Shown piece by piece: positions 1 through 12,880 of a DNA stretch of 64,000 bases. Position 1 is the first letter of the stretch, and each line of letters starts with the position of its first letter. Origin of the DNA: Labia minor (lineage: Eukaryota > Arthropoda > Insecta > Dermaptera > Spongiphoridae); assembly GCA_963082975.1 (NCBI GenBank), contig OY720345.1:26110611-26174610 (forward strand), written 5' to 3'. The notes beneath the pieces were generated by a model. The model was not told where the DNA came from. It worked only from the letters and a program-made list of their open reading frames with translations, and made no database searches. Both the position numbers and the translations under genes were made by a program.

Positions 1-373
1 ATCTCATTTATTGAAAATTTAAAAATTTAATATTTGTAATTATAAAATAAATTATAATTGAGATTTAATTTATAAATTGAATTTTTTAATTTTAAAATTA
101 ATAAATTTTAATTATATTTATGGTCTCTCTTCTAAAAATAAATAAATATTGATAAATATCTTGTTTATTTTTATTAATCGGTCCTGTCATAATTTTTATC
201 ACTTATTACTTTAAAAATAAATTTATTTATTTATTTATTTAAAAAAAAAATCATATTTATATTAAATAAAATTTATAATTAAATTTTCAGTCTAAATGAT
301 TTAACAGTTTTCCTATTAAATATGAAAAGTCGCTGTTGTTTATGAAACGCCTGATGGTTATGCATTGTTACAG
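1..373 (+). other. intron sequence upstream of the DUSP exon
   Basis: AT-rich sequence ending in a usable 3' splice site (ttacag, AG at 372-373). The following exon opens in the middle of a phosphatase domain, so this is read as intron of a gene whose earlier exons lie left of the window. No other coding or structural signal was seen. Confidence 0.6.
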
Positions 374-697
374 GTTCATTTGGCTGGTGGGTTGTCGCTT
401 GTGCATTGTGTAGCGGGTGTTAGTCGATCAGCTGCACTCTGCCTTGGTTACCTGGTTAAACATCGTGGAATGTCGCTTCGTGATGCTTATTTTCACTTGA
501 AGAAGGTTAGGCCTTGTGTACGACCCAATTGTGGATTTTTCAGTCAGTTGATTGAGTTTGAAAGAAAGACCCGGGGTAACGCTTCGGTATCGATGGTTAG
601 TATCCTCGGAGTCTGTGTGCCTGATGTCTATCAAGATGACTACCAAAACATGTTATGCAGAAGAGATTCTGTCACTACAACAGTCGGACCACATTAA
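374..697 (+). CDS. dual-specificity phosphatase, DUSP14/18/21-like, 3'-terminal exon (partial)
   Basis: This is the C-terminal exon of an atypical dual-specificity protein phosphatase. It encodes about 107 residues and ends at TAA 695-697. The signature HCVAGVSRSA fits HCx5RS; the nucleophilic Cys codon is at 407-409 and the Arg follows five residues later. The segments GYLVKHRGMSL, KKVRPCVRPNCGF and the tail containing VPDVYQ align with the end of DUSP14/18-type proteins from memory of the family. The exon begins after the AG at 373, with GTT CAT TTG as first codons. The general acid Asp loop and substrate-binding N-terminus must be encoded upstream, outside the window. Such enzymes dephosphorylate pTyr/pThr in MAP-kinase-type substrates; the substrate here is unknown. 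A tail of about 15 residues after VPDVY is not conserved with human DUSP14. Confidence 0.85.
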   Translation, partial: VHLAGGLSLVHCVAGVSRSAALCLGYLVKHRGMSLRDAYFHLKKVRPCVRPNCGFFSQLIEFERKTRGNASVSMVSILGVCVPDVYQDDYQNMLCRRDSVTTTVGPH

Positions 698-1587
698 ACA
701 CGACCACTTCAAAATATGTTCAAATGAATAATTAATTTTTAAGTATTCATACCGATAATGGTCGTAGAATTGGGAGATTATTGAGAGTTACTTGAACTTC
801 TTCTCTCTATCCAAATGAAGAAAAATTCTCAAAATTTTTTTATAAAATCTATCAATAAATTAGATGATTTTAAAAATGTTGAGCCTTTTAAATATTTATT
901 TATTATAATTCAAAACAAAAATCTAAATACAAAATTTTAATCCGTTTCCAAATTTTTTTTATTGTTCGACTTCTGCTATATATTATACATTAATTTATTG
1001 TATAGCTATATTTTAATAAAGTCAACTGGTAACAAAAAACATATTTTCTTGGCTTCAGAAGTACACAAATAAATATTGCTCATATATTATACCAATTATT
1101 TTTGATTTCAGAAGAATTTAGGTTGAGTTTACATAATACATTCACTAGAATAATAATCAAAATAGAATGACATTGGAATGCAAATGTAAAATTAACTATT
1201 GCTATTGCTTTTAGATAAAATCATTCAGTTCTATATTTTTTATTAAAAAAAATCAGAATACTAATTATAATTATTACAAATAAAATCAGATATTTGTTTC
1301 AACTTATAAAGGTATTAGTATTTATAAAAATTAATATGTAAAAGAAAATGCATTATTTTTTGAGATAAATTTCTCTAAAATTAAATTTTAAAATGATTTA
1401 ATTATAATCACAATTTAATTGTAATTTATTTCATCAAAATAATTAAATATATATATATATAATAAAAATATATATATTTATTCTATTTGATCTCATAAAT
1501 ATTTGTAAAAAAATAAATGTAGTAAAAACAAATTTAAATAGTTTTAATTCAATTTAATGAATATCCTAAATGTAATAAAAAAAATGC
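698..1587. other. AT-rich DUSP 3' flank, no gene seen
   Basis: About 890 bp of AT-rich sequence after the phosphatase stop, with several AATAAA-like hexamers that could serve as its poly(A) signal. No reading frame, RNA gene or defined repeat boundary could be supported. Confidence 0.5.
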
Positions 1588-2071
1588 GCTGTGGCCATGC
1601 ACAGGACCGACCGACGATATGAAATAAATTAATTTCCAAACAACATTATATATATATACTTATATAATATATATAAAGTATCAAAAAAAATGATTTTAAA
1701 ACTTGAATTAAAATGACTAAATTATATTATCTTGATTTTTATTTTTAGTTTAATTACTCAATTATTAATTACTACTATATTTTAAGTGAGTAATTTCCGA
1801 CAATGAATATAAAATTAATACTTTGTAAACTACCACTTCTGGTTTCCGAATATACACCAAAAGTTGATGATTTCTACTGATGCTACTGATGCATTAAGTA
1901 AATATACTAAATTTTATCAAAATCCGTTGAGCCCTTTAAGCTCTACACGCCTATACGGACACACAACGTACAAACCGACAGACGGACAAACATCATGCTA
2001 AAAATACTTTTTATATGTAAAAATCTCCACATGTGAAATTTGGTGTGAAAACAATCCTATTGTCGGTCGGT
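1588..2071. mobile_element. non-autonomous element with ACCGACCGACG/CGTCGGTCGGT-type inverted ends, copy 1
   Basis: The left end has CTGTGGCCATGCACAGG followed by ACCGACCGACGAT (from 1606); the right end is TGTCGGTCGGT (2061-2071). The interior contains segments (accggaagtggta and cgattttgatgaaatttgg in reverse sense, cagacggacaaacatcatgc) shared with a second copy at 28500-29112. There is no coding capacity. The flanking TGTGGCCA block also occurs, inverted, at the right end of the second copy, suggesting a composite terminal repeat. The superfamily is not assigned. Confidence 0.6.
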
Positions 2072-4275
2072 AAAAATTTAAAAGGTATTTATTTTGCTTT
2101 CAAATTTTTGTAAATTTTGATAATCTATACGATATTTATTGATTTTACACTTTCTTTAATCATTTTGGAACATTCCTGCTAATCTTTTATTATTATTTTT
2201 TTTTTTCAAATAATAAATTATTAAATCATTATTTATATTTTGATGAATTATAATTTTTTTTTAATCTGGTAATATATAAATATTAATAAAATATAATATA
2301 ATAACTTATTCTATAAATTTACCTAATGATTGTTTGTGGTGGCTCAGTTGTAATAATTTTAAAAATATTTATTAATAATAAGCACAATTGTCATGAGTTG
2401 ATGATATTTTTTTTATCATCACTTGTCTATTATTTTTATATTAAAAATATTGTAAATACATTGTATATTAATTAATTCAATAAAAATTCCAATTTTAATA
2501 TATTTCATTTAAAAATATATAAATCAAATATTTGATATTTTTTTTACCCCTATATCAATTCCTTATAAAATCAAAAATCAATTAAATTCATATATAATTA
2601 TGTATTTTGAAATTTTATAGTTAATTTCTTTTACGTGAAATAGTATAAATTATTATAGAAAGGTAAGTCGATAATCGCATTATGAATATGTAAACTTGAT
2701 ACAAATAATTTTTCAAAATAAGTAATTCCAATAAAATTGTTAAAGTTATTTAAAATTTGATTCTGTATCTTAAAAAAAGAAAAACGTAAAAGATACTTGA
2801 CTTAACGGTCGATTAATTTTCCACCAAATATATTCTTAATGTATTTTTAATAAAGGATGATATTATTTTTAGTAAAAAGAATATTTATTTAGAGTGGTCA
2901 TTTGGAGAAATGTTGGCAGATGAGAGAAACAATTAAACACATCGTTTGTCAGTTGTGTTATTTTATCTAAGAATATCTCGAGTGTACAGCACTCTTCTTT
3001 CTTTTATACATTCTGAATCATCAAAATTATTATTTATATGATTTTTAAATTTATAAATATATTAAACTATTAATATTATTCTTTACAAACCACATATATC
3101 AATATATCACTTAATTATTTAATTTTTTCTTAATTTATTCTTCTTTTTTTCAGGTCAATTTCCATCTCTCCTACCTGTTTTTTCATATATTATAATACAA
3201 TTATTGTATTTTATTAACTTATATAATATTAATGTATTGATAAATTGAAAACGACCATATGACTAGATGAAAATTAATTATTTTAATCCATAGTACTTAT
3301 CGTTGATATTAATTATAATTAAAATTTATCAATTGTTTTTATTTTTAATCCGATACATATTAATTACTATAAGCAGACTAATGAGCGATCATTGAAAATG
3401 TATACCTTTCAATCAACAACCCACTGAATTGTAATTATTTAATAGAAAATCGCTAAATTTAATTTTAACGTAATCCTTAATGCAAAGGTTCCAGAGCGAT
3501 ACCTAACTTAAATATAAAATTTTAGCTTTGTAGTATTTTTTGTCTTTTCTCTATGTTAATGAGTTGAAAACTGAGGGTCATGATCCTTCGAGAGGCCGCG
3601 AGAAAATCTTTTGAGCATACCTCGTATTTAATTTATATAAAGTAAAAATTTTTAAAAGTATTTTTCGCTAAGAAATATTTTTATTATATTTGCATAAATC
3701 GATCTATTGTTTCTTAAAACTGTTTCTATACTAATCTCTGTTAGGCATCAATGACATTTTTGACAGTCTTAAAAAACTTAGTAATTTTACTTACTTTGTT
3801 AATATTATAATTCAAAAAACTTTACTATCAAATAAAAGTAATTTGCCCACCACTTCTCTTGGTTGAAATACATGGATTCTCAGACTATACCCTAAAAAAT
3901 ATTTTTTTAATGAGGGATTCTTAAATTGAGGAAGGTTTGGCTAATGGTACAAACTTCTAGCATTTTTATAAGATTTGTAATTAAAAAATTTGTACATTAT
4001 TTAAATAATTACCATTTTAATTTTCTTAATTTTCTTCAACATACTGATAATTTACCATAGCCTTTCCAGATATATGCTCTATATCAACTCTTAATACTTT
4101 TAATGTTCCTTAAATGATTAGTTACAGTTACTTGACTTACCTCTCAAGAACGATAAACTTCTGGCAGAATACCGAACTTTGAGTGTTCTTTTAAAGGATC
4201 TTTATGATATACCCTACCTTCCTTAGTAGTGATCAATTCAACTACTTAAGTATTGAGATTCAAAATATACAAAAA
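2072..4275. other. AT-rich intergenic DNA without identifiable genes
   Basis: About 2.2 kb with no convincing frame. A short block near 3560-3600 (gagggtcatgatccttcgag, then ggccgcgag) is more GC-rich than its surroundings and resembles decayed hAT-type ends, but its boundaries cannot be set. Confidence 0.4.
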
Positions 4276-4337
4276 AGCTTCTCCGAACATCTAAGATGAG
4301 GATTATAGCTTCTCCGAACATCTAAGATGAGGATTAT
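4276..4337. repeat. perfect tandem duplication, 2 x 31 bp
   Basis: A 31-bp unit beginning agcttctccgaacatc occurs twice back to back (4276-4306 and 4307-4337) with no visible mismatch. It sits immediately upstream of a retrotransposon 3' fragment. Too few units to call a satellite. Confidence 0.9.
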
Positions 4338-4340
4338 AAC

Positions 4341-4610
4341 AAATTCGAACACCCTGCATTATAAAATCCGCAACGAACATAGTCTTCAGGATATATTAGA
4401 TTGAGTTCATATGAGTATAAGATGTTAGACTGCCCATGTCGACAAAATGCTGGAAAATCTTAGCCACAAACCATTCCGAGGGAATCAGAAGTTGGGAAAG
4501 ACCCAGGAAGAGATGGAAAGAAAGCTACAAGAAGACTGAATGAATATTGGAGAAACAGATGCCCGCACCTATCAAAGAAGAAGAAGAAGAAGAAGAAGAA
4601 AAAGAAGATT
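4341..4610 (+). mobile_element. 3' fragment of a non-LTR retrotransposon with (GAA)n tail
   Basis: Broken plus-strand translation gives HVDKMLENLSHKPFRGNQ and LGRPRKRWKES. This recalls the C-terminal GHVxRM...GRPRKRW motif of many arthropod RTE/CR1-type reverse-transcriptase ORFs. The coding remnant is interrupted by stops and runs into a caaagaagaagaagaagaag microsatellite near 4575-4605, the kind of short-repeat tail RTE-type elements often carry. The fragment is clearly dead; clade assignment is an inference. Confidence 0.6.
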
Positions 4611-6950
4611 TTAGAAATAAAAAAATCATTGAAAACAAATAATTAAAGATATAAACAATAATATTATATAAACTATCTATAGACAATCAATTAAATCAAA
4701 CTATAATTACAAGAATCAAAAAATATTTTTATCTGTAGATAATATATATGATTGAAGCTTCAATGATCAAACCGAATTCCGTGTCCTTAAATATGGTTTG
4801 GCAGATAAAGAGATACGTCAGATGAAATTTTAAAAACAAAATCTACGCATTTTTTAAAATTAGCTTAGATCATTCTATTTACCTTCTTTCATTTAGCGCG
4901 TGACAAAAATTGTATTTTAAATTAGATAACTGAAATGTTTATTTTTACAAAAATTTAAAATAAGAGATATATTTGTCATTTTAATGAATAGATATTACTT
5001 TGTCTAAATCATTTAAATCATCATCAACATTATTTAAGATTGAAGATAATATAATAACTTATAGATTAAATATACGACGTAGTTAGGTAAAAGTTGTACC
5101 AAAACACGTTCTTTCACGTCTCTTCTTAAAATAAAGTAACATGGGCTAATATCTTTCTTTTTTAATCTTTACGTTGTAATTTTTATATCTGCTCTCATTT
5201 AGGGAAATAATAAAATGTCTCACAATATATACAAAAATACATAATTAAATATATACACGTGTGGCTGGTATGGGAAAAAGGAAGGGAAGAAAAGGGAAGG
5301 CCAAGTAGATATTAGGATGGGTAGGAAGAGGATGGGACAGCAAGAAAAGATAAGAACACTTGAATTATGGATATGCTTAAGGAGGGTCCTGCTACCATCA
5401 ATGAAGAATCTAATTATCAGGAAGTTATGTGTTTGGAGTCTTTTAAGGCTTCTTGTTAATTTGTCTGTACTTATAAGTCGACTGGCAGTTTGGCTATGCT
5501 GATTAATGAGAGGACGGTGATATTATGGATTTATATTTGATGTAGGAAAAGTGGAGATTTTACCTTTATTACCTAAAAAAAGAAGAAATGAAAGGTTAAT
5601 TTTTGAAACTAATACTTAGGTAAGTTTATAGTATTTTGTTCTATTTTTTTTATTTGTTTCCATTAATTCTTTTCTCTCTTCTTTTAGATTGATGTTATGT
5701 ATTGTAGATGGAGATTATTCAAAATTTCTTTTCATTGAACTTTAAACTTTTTACAAATTCTAACTGTAGTCAGATTAAAATTAAGGGTGTAAATTTAGTG
5801 GCTTGATTTTTAAGTTAAGAAATGTAAATTTCATTTAAATAAAAAAAAAAAAAATCAAATAAACAATAGTTTTTTTTTCTTTTCTTAAGACCTTGAAATT
5901 TTCTTAGTTTATTTACCAGAAGGAAGGTGACATGAAATCTTAAAATAACCTTCAACAGAGAACAAATGAGTTTTCTTTCAATGTTTATTTTAAAATGTTC
6001 AAATAAAAAACAACATCGAAACTAAATATAGAAAGTAAATTCAAATATACTCATATGGATATAAAAATAACAAGTTATGTAAAGATCAATGGCTTAATTT
6101 AAAACATGAGTTGTTACATATTCTCTGTCTACCGTTATTGCCTATATTAATATTTCTTTCCAAATAATATAATTTTTTTTATATTTTATATTTTTTTTTT
6201 TGTATTATCTAATAAGGGTACAAATTAAGTGATGAGAGACGAGGAGGAGGAAATATCTAACACAGGTATAGATAAATAGAGTGTTATTTGTAAAACGATT
6301 TTTATTCCAAACTAAAGGCAACAAATTTGCACATAAATGCTTTCTCTTTGATTCCTTAACAATATTTGATCAAAACAAAATAGGATTTAGGAAACATAAG
6401 AAGAAATGTATAAAAAGCAAACCAAGAAAGCAAATTAAAATTATTTTTTTTTTTTTTGGGTGAATAATTATTGTCCCCCCTTCCCTTCTTCTAACTACGC
6501 CAATATTTCACCTTCTTTAAAAATGTATTTAAATTTTACCTAAAAATTAATTATTTAAAATTAAATAATCCGTAAATACAAATTTTTATTTATAATTTGA
6601 TATAATTTATTAGTCGATTAATTACATTTTTTTTTTGTGTGAGGATGATGAATGATTATACAACCATTCGTTTACTTTTGAGAAAGTCAGCCAAGCGAAA
6701 TACATAATTCTCTTGGAATTCTCTTGAAACTCGAAATAAATTGATTCATGAGAACCAGGTGAGATTTCAAGCAGAAGGATAAGATATAATAATAATACAA
6801 ATATAAGGACCAATATTATTATTAAATTGTTCGTTAATTCTTGAAGTAAATATTAAAAAAATATTCGACTGAATTTATGAATTATTATTTATAATTTTAT
6901 ACAACCTTTAATTCAATTAAGTGAGAGTAAAAGCAGTACATATATAGTAT
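4611..6950. other. AT-rich intergenic region, no supported gene
   Basis: Contains a purine-rich stretch at 5265-5350 and a 61-codon open frame at 5317-5502 with no recognisable family or splice context. Poly-A/T runs occur at 5842-5855 and 6443-6458. No feature can be named. Confidence 0.4.
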
Positions 6951-6955
6951 ATAGT

Positions 6956-7630
6956 ACCTGGTTCACCGAGCCACCGCTCAGTCATTAAGAAAATTATTCC
7001 TTGTTATCGGGTTTGGCTGGTAATATTAATACCTGGTTCACCGAGCCGCCGTTCAAATAATTTAAAAGAACATAAATTAAAAAATTAGTCATAAAATATA
7101 CATCCCTTAAACGAACGTATTAAAGCACTGAAAGACAGAAAAGTATAGCCTGGGGATATAACATAATATATATTTTGTAATTTTATTTTTTTTAAATTTA
7201 TAATATTTTGTATTTAAGGAATTCCTCAGTCTGACGGAGTTGCTGACGTCATTTAAATTTTCTATTTTAAATTAAGAAAAAACTAACAAACGTTCTGAAA
7301 AAATTTCAAATAATTTAAAAGTACGTATTAATGCACTAGAAAAACAGATATGGATATAACATAAATATTTTTAATTTTATTTTATTTATAATATTTTGTA
7401 TTTAAGAAAGTGATGTCTGACGTCATATAAATTTCCTATTTTAAATTAAGATAATACTAATAAAGATTATTTTCACCGAGACTGAAACCAATGCAGATCG
7501 ATTTTTCTTAATAAAAATTATCTATGGTGTGAATTTCTAAAAAATCCTTCCAGCGGTTTAATATTTCAAAAATAGAAATATATGTATATATATAACTTTT
7601 GCTAGTATAATAAGATAAGATAAAATATAT
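6956..7630 (+). repeat. repeat cluster: ACCTGGTTCACCGAGC hairpin modules plus GATAA-tail family
   Basis: Two hairpin modules (acctggttcaccgagccacc at 6956 and a variant at 7031) precede sequence containing two tandem copies of a block of about 200 bp (gatataacata...ttttaattttatttt...tgacgtcat...taaattaag, near 7150-7275 and 7345-7450). It ends with ctatggtgtgaatttctaaa and the tail gctagtataataagataaga at about 7600-7625. The same order of blocks recurs at 17.75-18.19, 27.5-28.1 and 63.2-63.5 kb. Confidence 0.65.
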
Positions 7631-10166
7631 AAAAAGTTTTTTTTCTAAATCTATATTTAATTGATCTTAAATTAGAATCTATTTTATTTTAAATTCCAAA
7701 AATAGACTAATTTGACATAGTTAGTGAAAATAAAAAGAAACTTTTTAGCATGATTTGATTAGGTTGAATCACGATTAATTGTAACATCAACCTCTGACCT
7801 TTGAAAAGTTTAACCATCAAGATACCAAGGGATGTTTTTTTATTAGCATTCGCACTCTGATCGCATTAGATAATATATTTTAAACTTTATTGAGAACTTT
7901 TATAATAAGGTATAAAAAAGGGATGAAAAAAAAACTTTTCTTAATTAATCTTTAAAGAATTGATTTTTATTATAAGATAACTACTTTAATTGAAATAAAA
8001 TTATTTCTAGTTTTAAAATGCTGATAATAAAATATTTTTTTTGTTTTATTCAATTTGTAGTATTAATTTATTTATTTAATTCAATTACATGTACTTAGGG
8101 TAAATTGACCCTCATTGAGTACATAAAAAGAAAAGAAAAAACAAATAGATAAAACACGATCAAAAAATCAATCAGCACATCCATTGATCACCGGAAATTT
8201 TATTGGTTCTGGTCACCAAATTAAGAATCTCATATAAAACTTCAAGCTATATCACCCCCCCCCCTCCAATTGGATAAAAAACAAGGAATAGGATGTGAAA
8301 ATAAAAAATTAAATTAAAGAAAATAATAATATAAATATAAAAAAATATAAAAAGAATTGCTTGATATACAACGAAAAACGTTGTGTAAGAACACTGTTTC
8401 AGAAGACTCATATTGTCTTCAAAAAAAGGTCAATGCTTTGTTTAATATTCTCTACGGGACTTATAAAAAAAAGGTTACTTCCACTTTGCCAATTGAGGGG
8501 AAGAAACCCTCTTTCATTGGCGATACAACTGATCAATAAGAATTCATCATTAATTTTAATGCTATAAAAAAATTTTAAATACGTTCAAAATGAAAATCTA
8601 TCCTGAAATCAATATTTATGCTTAAGAATCCGTTGAAAAAAAGGAGTTAGTTACTAAAAGTAATTGATCGCTAATTAATTACAATTAATTAATTATGATT
8701 CAATTATATTTCTTCTATACCTTCTAGAGATCGATTGAAATATCTCTAAAAAATTTTCGAAAGTGTCTCTCAATATTAAGATGATGAAAAATCGATTTCA
8801 ATTTGTCAAAAGGGCGAAAAGACAGACAGAGAGACTGACGCCAAGTGAAGTTGAGAAAAACGTTATAAAAATGTACATAAAAATCTTTATTATGAAACAA
8901 CTGTTCACTCTATGTAAATTGCAAGAAAGAGGGACTCTGGATCATTTATTTCGATGTTCAATATATATGGGAACCTCAGAGAACTGGCGAGATTCAACCG
9001 GGAAACTATTATGAAGGCAGATAAGGAGAATAAAATAAATTGTCTATTCTATTACATAAATGGAATGCTAAGATTGAGATCAATTATAATGAATGAATGA
9101 TTTGAATGTTCTAATATTTCTTTAATATATATATATTGATTTGTTCGTGGATATTGAAAATTTTCCCATTTGCTAGCAAATATTTTTAATTTTGAATAAG
9201 AAATTTTATAATATTGATTGAATTTTTTATTTTACTGTATATTTGTATATATTGTTTGTTTTTCCTTTTATTTTTATATTTGTATTTGTATCATTATGTT
9301 TATGATGAATGAATAAGTGAATATATATATATATATGAGTATTATTTTCTGAAGGTCTCTGGAAGCTGATATTTTACCCTAGATACGTAATTTTCGGGCC
9401 CCAAAAGTTGCCTAGGCCTTAGTCCGCCCTGTATATATACAGAGCCGTGTTAATAGGATGCAAAGGGAGAAACCTAGGACGCCTTATTTAAGTTGGCGCT
9501 AAATGATATACTTATATATGGTTAAAATAAGAGAATGTTAAATAAAAATATAACAAGTTAAATAATTTTAATATGTTTTAAAATAAAATAAAAGTACCGG
9601 GACCCCGGTATTGTGATTAATTATTAAAAAATAATTTATAAATGAATAAATTATTTTAAATTCATTAAAATTTTTTTTTAAATAAAATGAGTCTTAATCT
9701 TCAATTTTATTAATATAATTTAATTAATATTATTTTAATATTTTTATTTCAATTAAATTTGAACCCTCTCTCTTTTTATACTATTAGGTTTAAATTAAAG
9801 TATTCTAATTTTTTTAATTATAAATAAATTTACTTCTTTCTTATATAATATATATATTCCTAAAGAGCATAAATTAAAAAAAAGTAGGTGTGATGTTACA
9901 TCTGTTGACCAAGGTTTGACATCTCGCCAACAGCGTGAATCTTTGGATGAGATTGTAAACAGAAGATCACCTTCAGACTTTAGGTGAAACATGTCAAAGT
10001 AAGAACTTAAACTTGCTATATTTATTTAAATTAAAGCATTTATAATTAATATTTAAAGAAAACATTAAATCTCCCATATCTTTGATTATAGATAAAAAAA
10101 TTATGATTTAATTTTTTTGCTAAATTCTGACTAAATGAAATATTTACGCAATGATATCGTATTATA
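7631..10166. other. AT-rich intergenic region with unclassified short frames
   Basis: A 60-codon frame (8357-8539) and an 83-codon frame (8763-9014) are open but match no family I recognise and lack splice or start context. A partial hairpin-module end (taccgggaccccggta) lies at about 9596-9612. Around 9390-9490 a GC-richer block (cgggccccaaaagttgccta, then ggccttagtccgccct) looks like a decayed hAT-type terminus. No gene is supported. Confidence 0.4.
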
Positions 10167-10168
10167 TA

Positions 10169-10653
10169 CGAGACCAGGTCCATAAGTCCGTGACTTTTTC
10201 AATGAAACAAAGATTTTTTGATAAAAATTATTTTATTTTTCAACGTAGTCTCCTTTGAGCTCTAAACGCTTCGTCCAAAATTTTTCCAATTTTTTTTATC
10301 CCTTCCAAAAAATAAGATTTGTCGAGGGCATCAAAATAGATTTGTTTGTGAGATGATTTCATCGTTGGAGTCAAATCTCTTTCCACCGAGCAGGTTTGGA
10401 AACAAGAAATAGTCACTCGGGGCTAAATTCGGAGAAATATAATGAAATTTTCATGAAAATTCACTTTTTCCATTTTCTTCTCAAATCATGAGGTAGTTTG
10501 CTATTAATGGATGTCAAACAAAAACTAAAAGATCGAGCTGGTTCAAATTTCGACAGGAGTCAACTGATAGTTGCCTGTTGACAGGAGCAGTGTTGCCATT
10601 TCATTTAAGAGAGGGGAAATTCAAAAAGTCACGGACTTATTCACCTGACCTCG
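10169..10653 (-). mobile_element. internally deleted mariner transposon
   Basis: Inverted ends beginning CGAG(A/G)(C/T)CAGGT with internal ATAAGTCCGTGACTTTTT are flanked by TA dinucleotides (10167-10168 and 10654-10655), as expected for Tc1/mariner insertion. On the minus strand a start-like MEKVNFHE is followed shortly by SPNLAPSDYFLFPNLL, the mariner motif with the third catalytic Asp. Then come GKRFDSNDEIISQTN and, after a stop or frame break, KLEKFWTKR-like and ELKGDYVEK-like sequence. The middle of the transposase (first two catalytic Asp residues) is missing, so the copy is a dead internal-deletion derivative of about 485 bp. Confidence 0.88.
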
Positions 10654-11671
10654 TATCATTAAATTTTATATTATAAATTGTAAATATTAAGTATAACAAA
10701 AATAAGCCCTTCCTTCTCCATCTGAAGAAGACCTAAGAACAATTTGTATGTTAATTCTATCATAATTTTTGTATTTTTATATAAGGGAAACTCCCTCTTT
10801 GGACCGACTGAGCCTAACCCAATAAAAATGAAAGAGAAGAAAAGAACAAAAGGTTAGGGCGAAGTTTACCAGAGTAGGCTGAGTAAGTGCAACAACACGA
10901 ATAATAATCAGTACCGGGACCCCGAGCCTCGGCTCGGTACTTAAGTTAAAAAAAATGATTCATTATTATTGGGTTTGGCTGGTAATATTAATACCTGGGA
11001 CATCGAGCTGTCGCTCGACCCTTTAAAAAATATTAATATACAATTCTTTAATTATTTATTACAATTATTAAATGTGGCATCATTGCATCAATCTGATTAA
11101 AATGAATTGAACTGGGGTCCTCAATAATACAAACAAACAATTTTAGCTAGCATAATAAGATTAATCCAAGTAATATCGTCTATTTCTATTCGACACTATT
11201 TTCAGTTATGAAATGAACAGTCAGTAGAGAGTAAAAAAATTGTAATTGAACACCGCCGTTTTTTAAAATAATTAAATTATTTTATAGATTATAAAATAAA
11301 AATTATTGTATTAACATTAAAAATATTGAAATAAAAAATAATATTATAAACATTTTTAGTGAGAATTTCTCAGGGAGGTAGGGAGCCCAATTCATTTAAC
11401 CATCCATGTTACTTACATAAGGCAAAATAATTTCTTAACACTCCGTTTTTTCAAATTTAAAATAGAGGGAGAGAAAGAGTTTCAATTATATTCGAATAGT
11501 CGATATATTCTATATATGAGTATTTATTTTTTCTGAATTTAATACCAAGTTGATTTTCAAAATTTTCTATTCTTTATGCATATGATTGATTACATGTGTT
11601 AAAATTTAAACAAATTCAAATATTCTAATTTTTAAATTTATATATAATTTAATATTATTTTTTCGAGACTA

Positions 11672-11770
11672 ATGGCAAATACCGGTGGCCCTAATCAGAG
11701 CAAGAGAAGACTCCTTAAGGTAGCGGCCCAGTCGATGATGTTATATGGATCGGAGATTTGGGCTTTACAA
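11672..11770 (+). pseudogene. reverse-transcriptase C-terminal fragment inside left arm
   Basis: Thirty-three open codons read MANTGGPNQSKRRLLKVAAQ, then SMMLYGSEIWALQ. The pattern GGP..S(K/R)RRLL...S.(M/L)LYG...WA is typical of the segment just after the RT domain in R1/Jockey-type non-LTR retrotransposons. The fragment is embedded in repeat DNA with no RT catalytic YADD motif nearby. Inverted counterparts lie at 13985-14083 and, truncated, at 29600-29679, so the fragment was amplified as part of the repeat. Confidence 0.65.
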
Positions 11771-12452
11771 CTATATTTTAAGTGAAAAAATGATTTCTTG
11801 GTTATATAAAAATTAAAATATTATTCGTTATATCTTTATTATACAGAAAAGAGTAGGCGTGTTAATATAAAATATATTCTTGGGACACCGAACTATCACT
11901 CGACCCTTTAACCAATTTATACAATTTATTTTTATATACTTTAAAAATTTTACAATTTTTTAATTATTTATTATAATTGTTAAATGGGATTTCTAAAAAT
12001 GACCCATTCAAAATTTGCTTTATAAAATGTTTCAAATTAATTAAAATAAATTGTTCAAATGTTCGTTTATAAAATCTATATATCAGTGTGTCTGTTTTTC
12101 GAATTTTTATATTTTGATTTTGGATTCGATTAGAGCTTAAAATGTGTAATTGTAAAGTGGTCTTGGTTTTTTAAAATTCGTTTGGGAACATGGTCAAATC
12201 GGCGGTCAAAGTTGAAAATTCCCCATATATTATAACTACTGTAATTAATATTATTATAATGTAAAATTATAAAGAAAAAATGTTTAGACATTATTGTAGA
12301 CATTTTCATTCTGTAAATTAAATAATTTTATTTCATTTAAATAAATATCTATTTTTAAATATTTTTTGATCTCTACATTATTTATCTAATTCTCACAATA
12401 TATTAAGTTCATACCGGGACCCTGAGCCTCGGCTCGGTAATTAAGTTAAAAA

Positions 12453-12680
12453 AAATTAATCTTATCTTATTATGCTAGCTAAAATTGTATATATCTATCT
12501 ATCTATATATATTGGTTCTCAAAAACCGCTCTAACGATTTTTTTCAAATTCACACTAGATATAGTATTTATAAAGAAAAATTAAGTTTTATTGATGATAT
12601 CTCTTGAAACATTCAGCTTCATTATTAATTTCTTAATTGAAAATTATATATGGAAAACGTCAAAATTGGCCTCCATTTTT
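12453..12680 (-). repeat. GATAA-tail repeat family, partial copy in the palindrome spacer
   Basis: Reading on the minus strand, the copy contains the conserved block tttcttta taaatactat, gtgtgaattt, the segment cgttagagcggtttttgag, and the tail gctagcataataagataaga. It lies at the inner edge of the left arm; the right arm has no counterpart, so it either pre-dates or interrupts the fold. Confidence 0.6.
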
Positions 12681-12880
12681 ATTTGTATTAATATTTTTTT
12701 TTATTTAAAATATTTTAAAATTTATTATTTAATTTCGAAATAAAATTAAAAATATTTATTTTTAATAAAATATATATAGATATTTATTAATCTCTCTCAA
12801 AAAAAAAAAAATAAAATAAAAAACATCAAATCTGCCTGCTAAGACAGTAAAAAAATGACAATTTTTTATCTAAATACATA

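Noticed and set aside
4575..4605. (GAA)n run as a possible CRISPR-like or satellite array
   Set aside because: A simple microsatellite tail of a non-LTR fragment, without spacers; no CRISPR array exists in the window.
5317..5502. 61-codon plus-strand frame after a purine-rich tract
   Set aside because: Translation is Leu/Arg-rich without motif, and an alternative frame looks equally protein-like. No evidence for a gene.
8357..9014. Two open frames of 60 and 83 codons
   Set aside because: No recognisable family, start context, splice partner or codon signal; expected by chance in DNA of this length, although an unclassified transposon remnant cannot be excluded.
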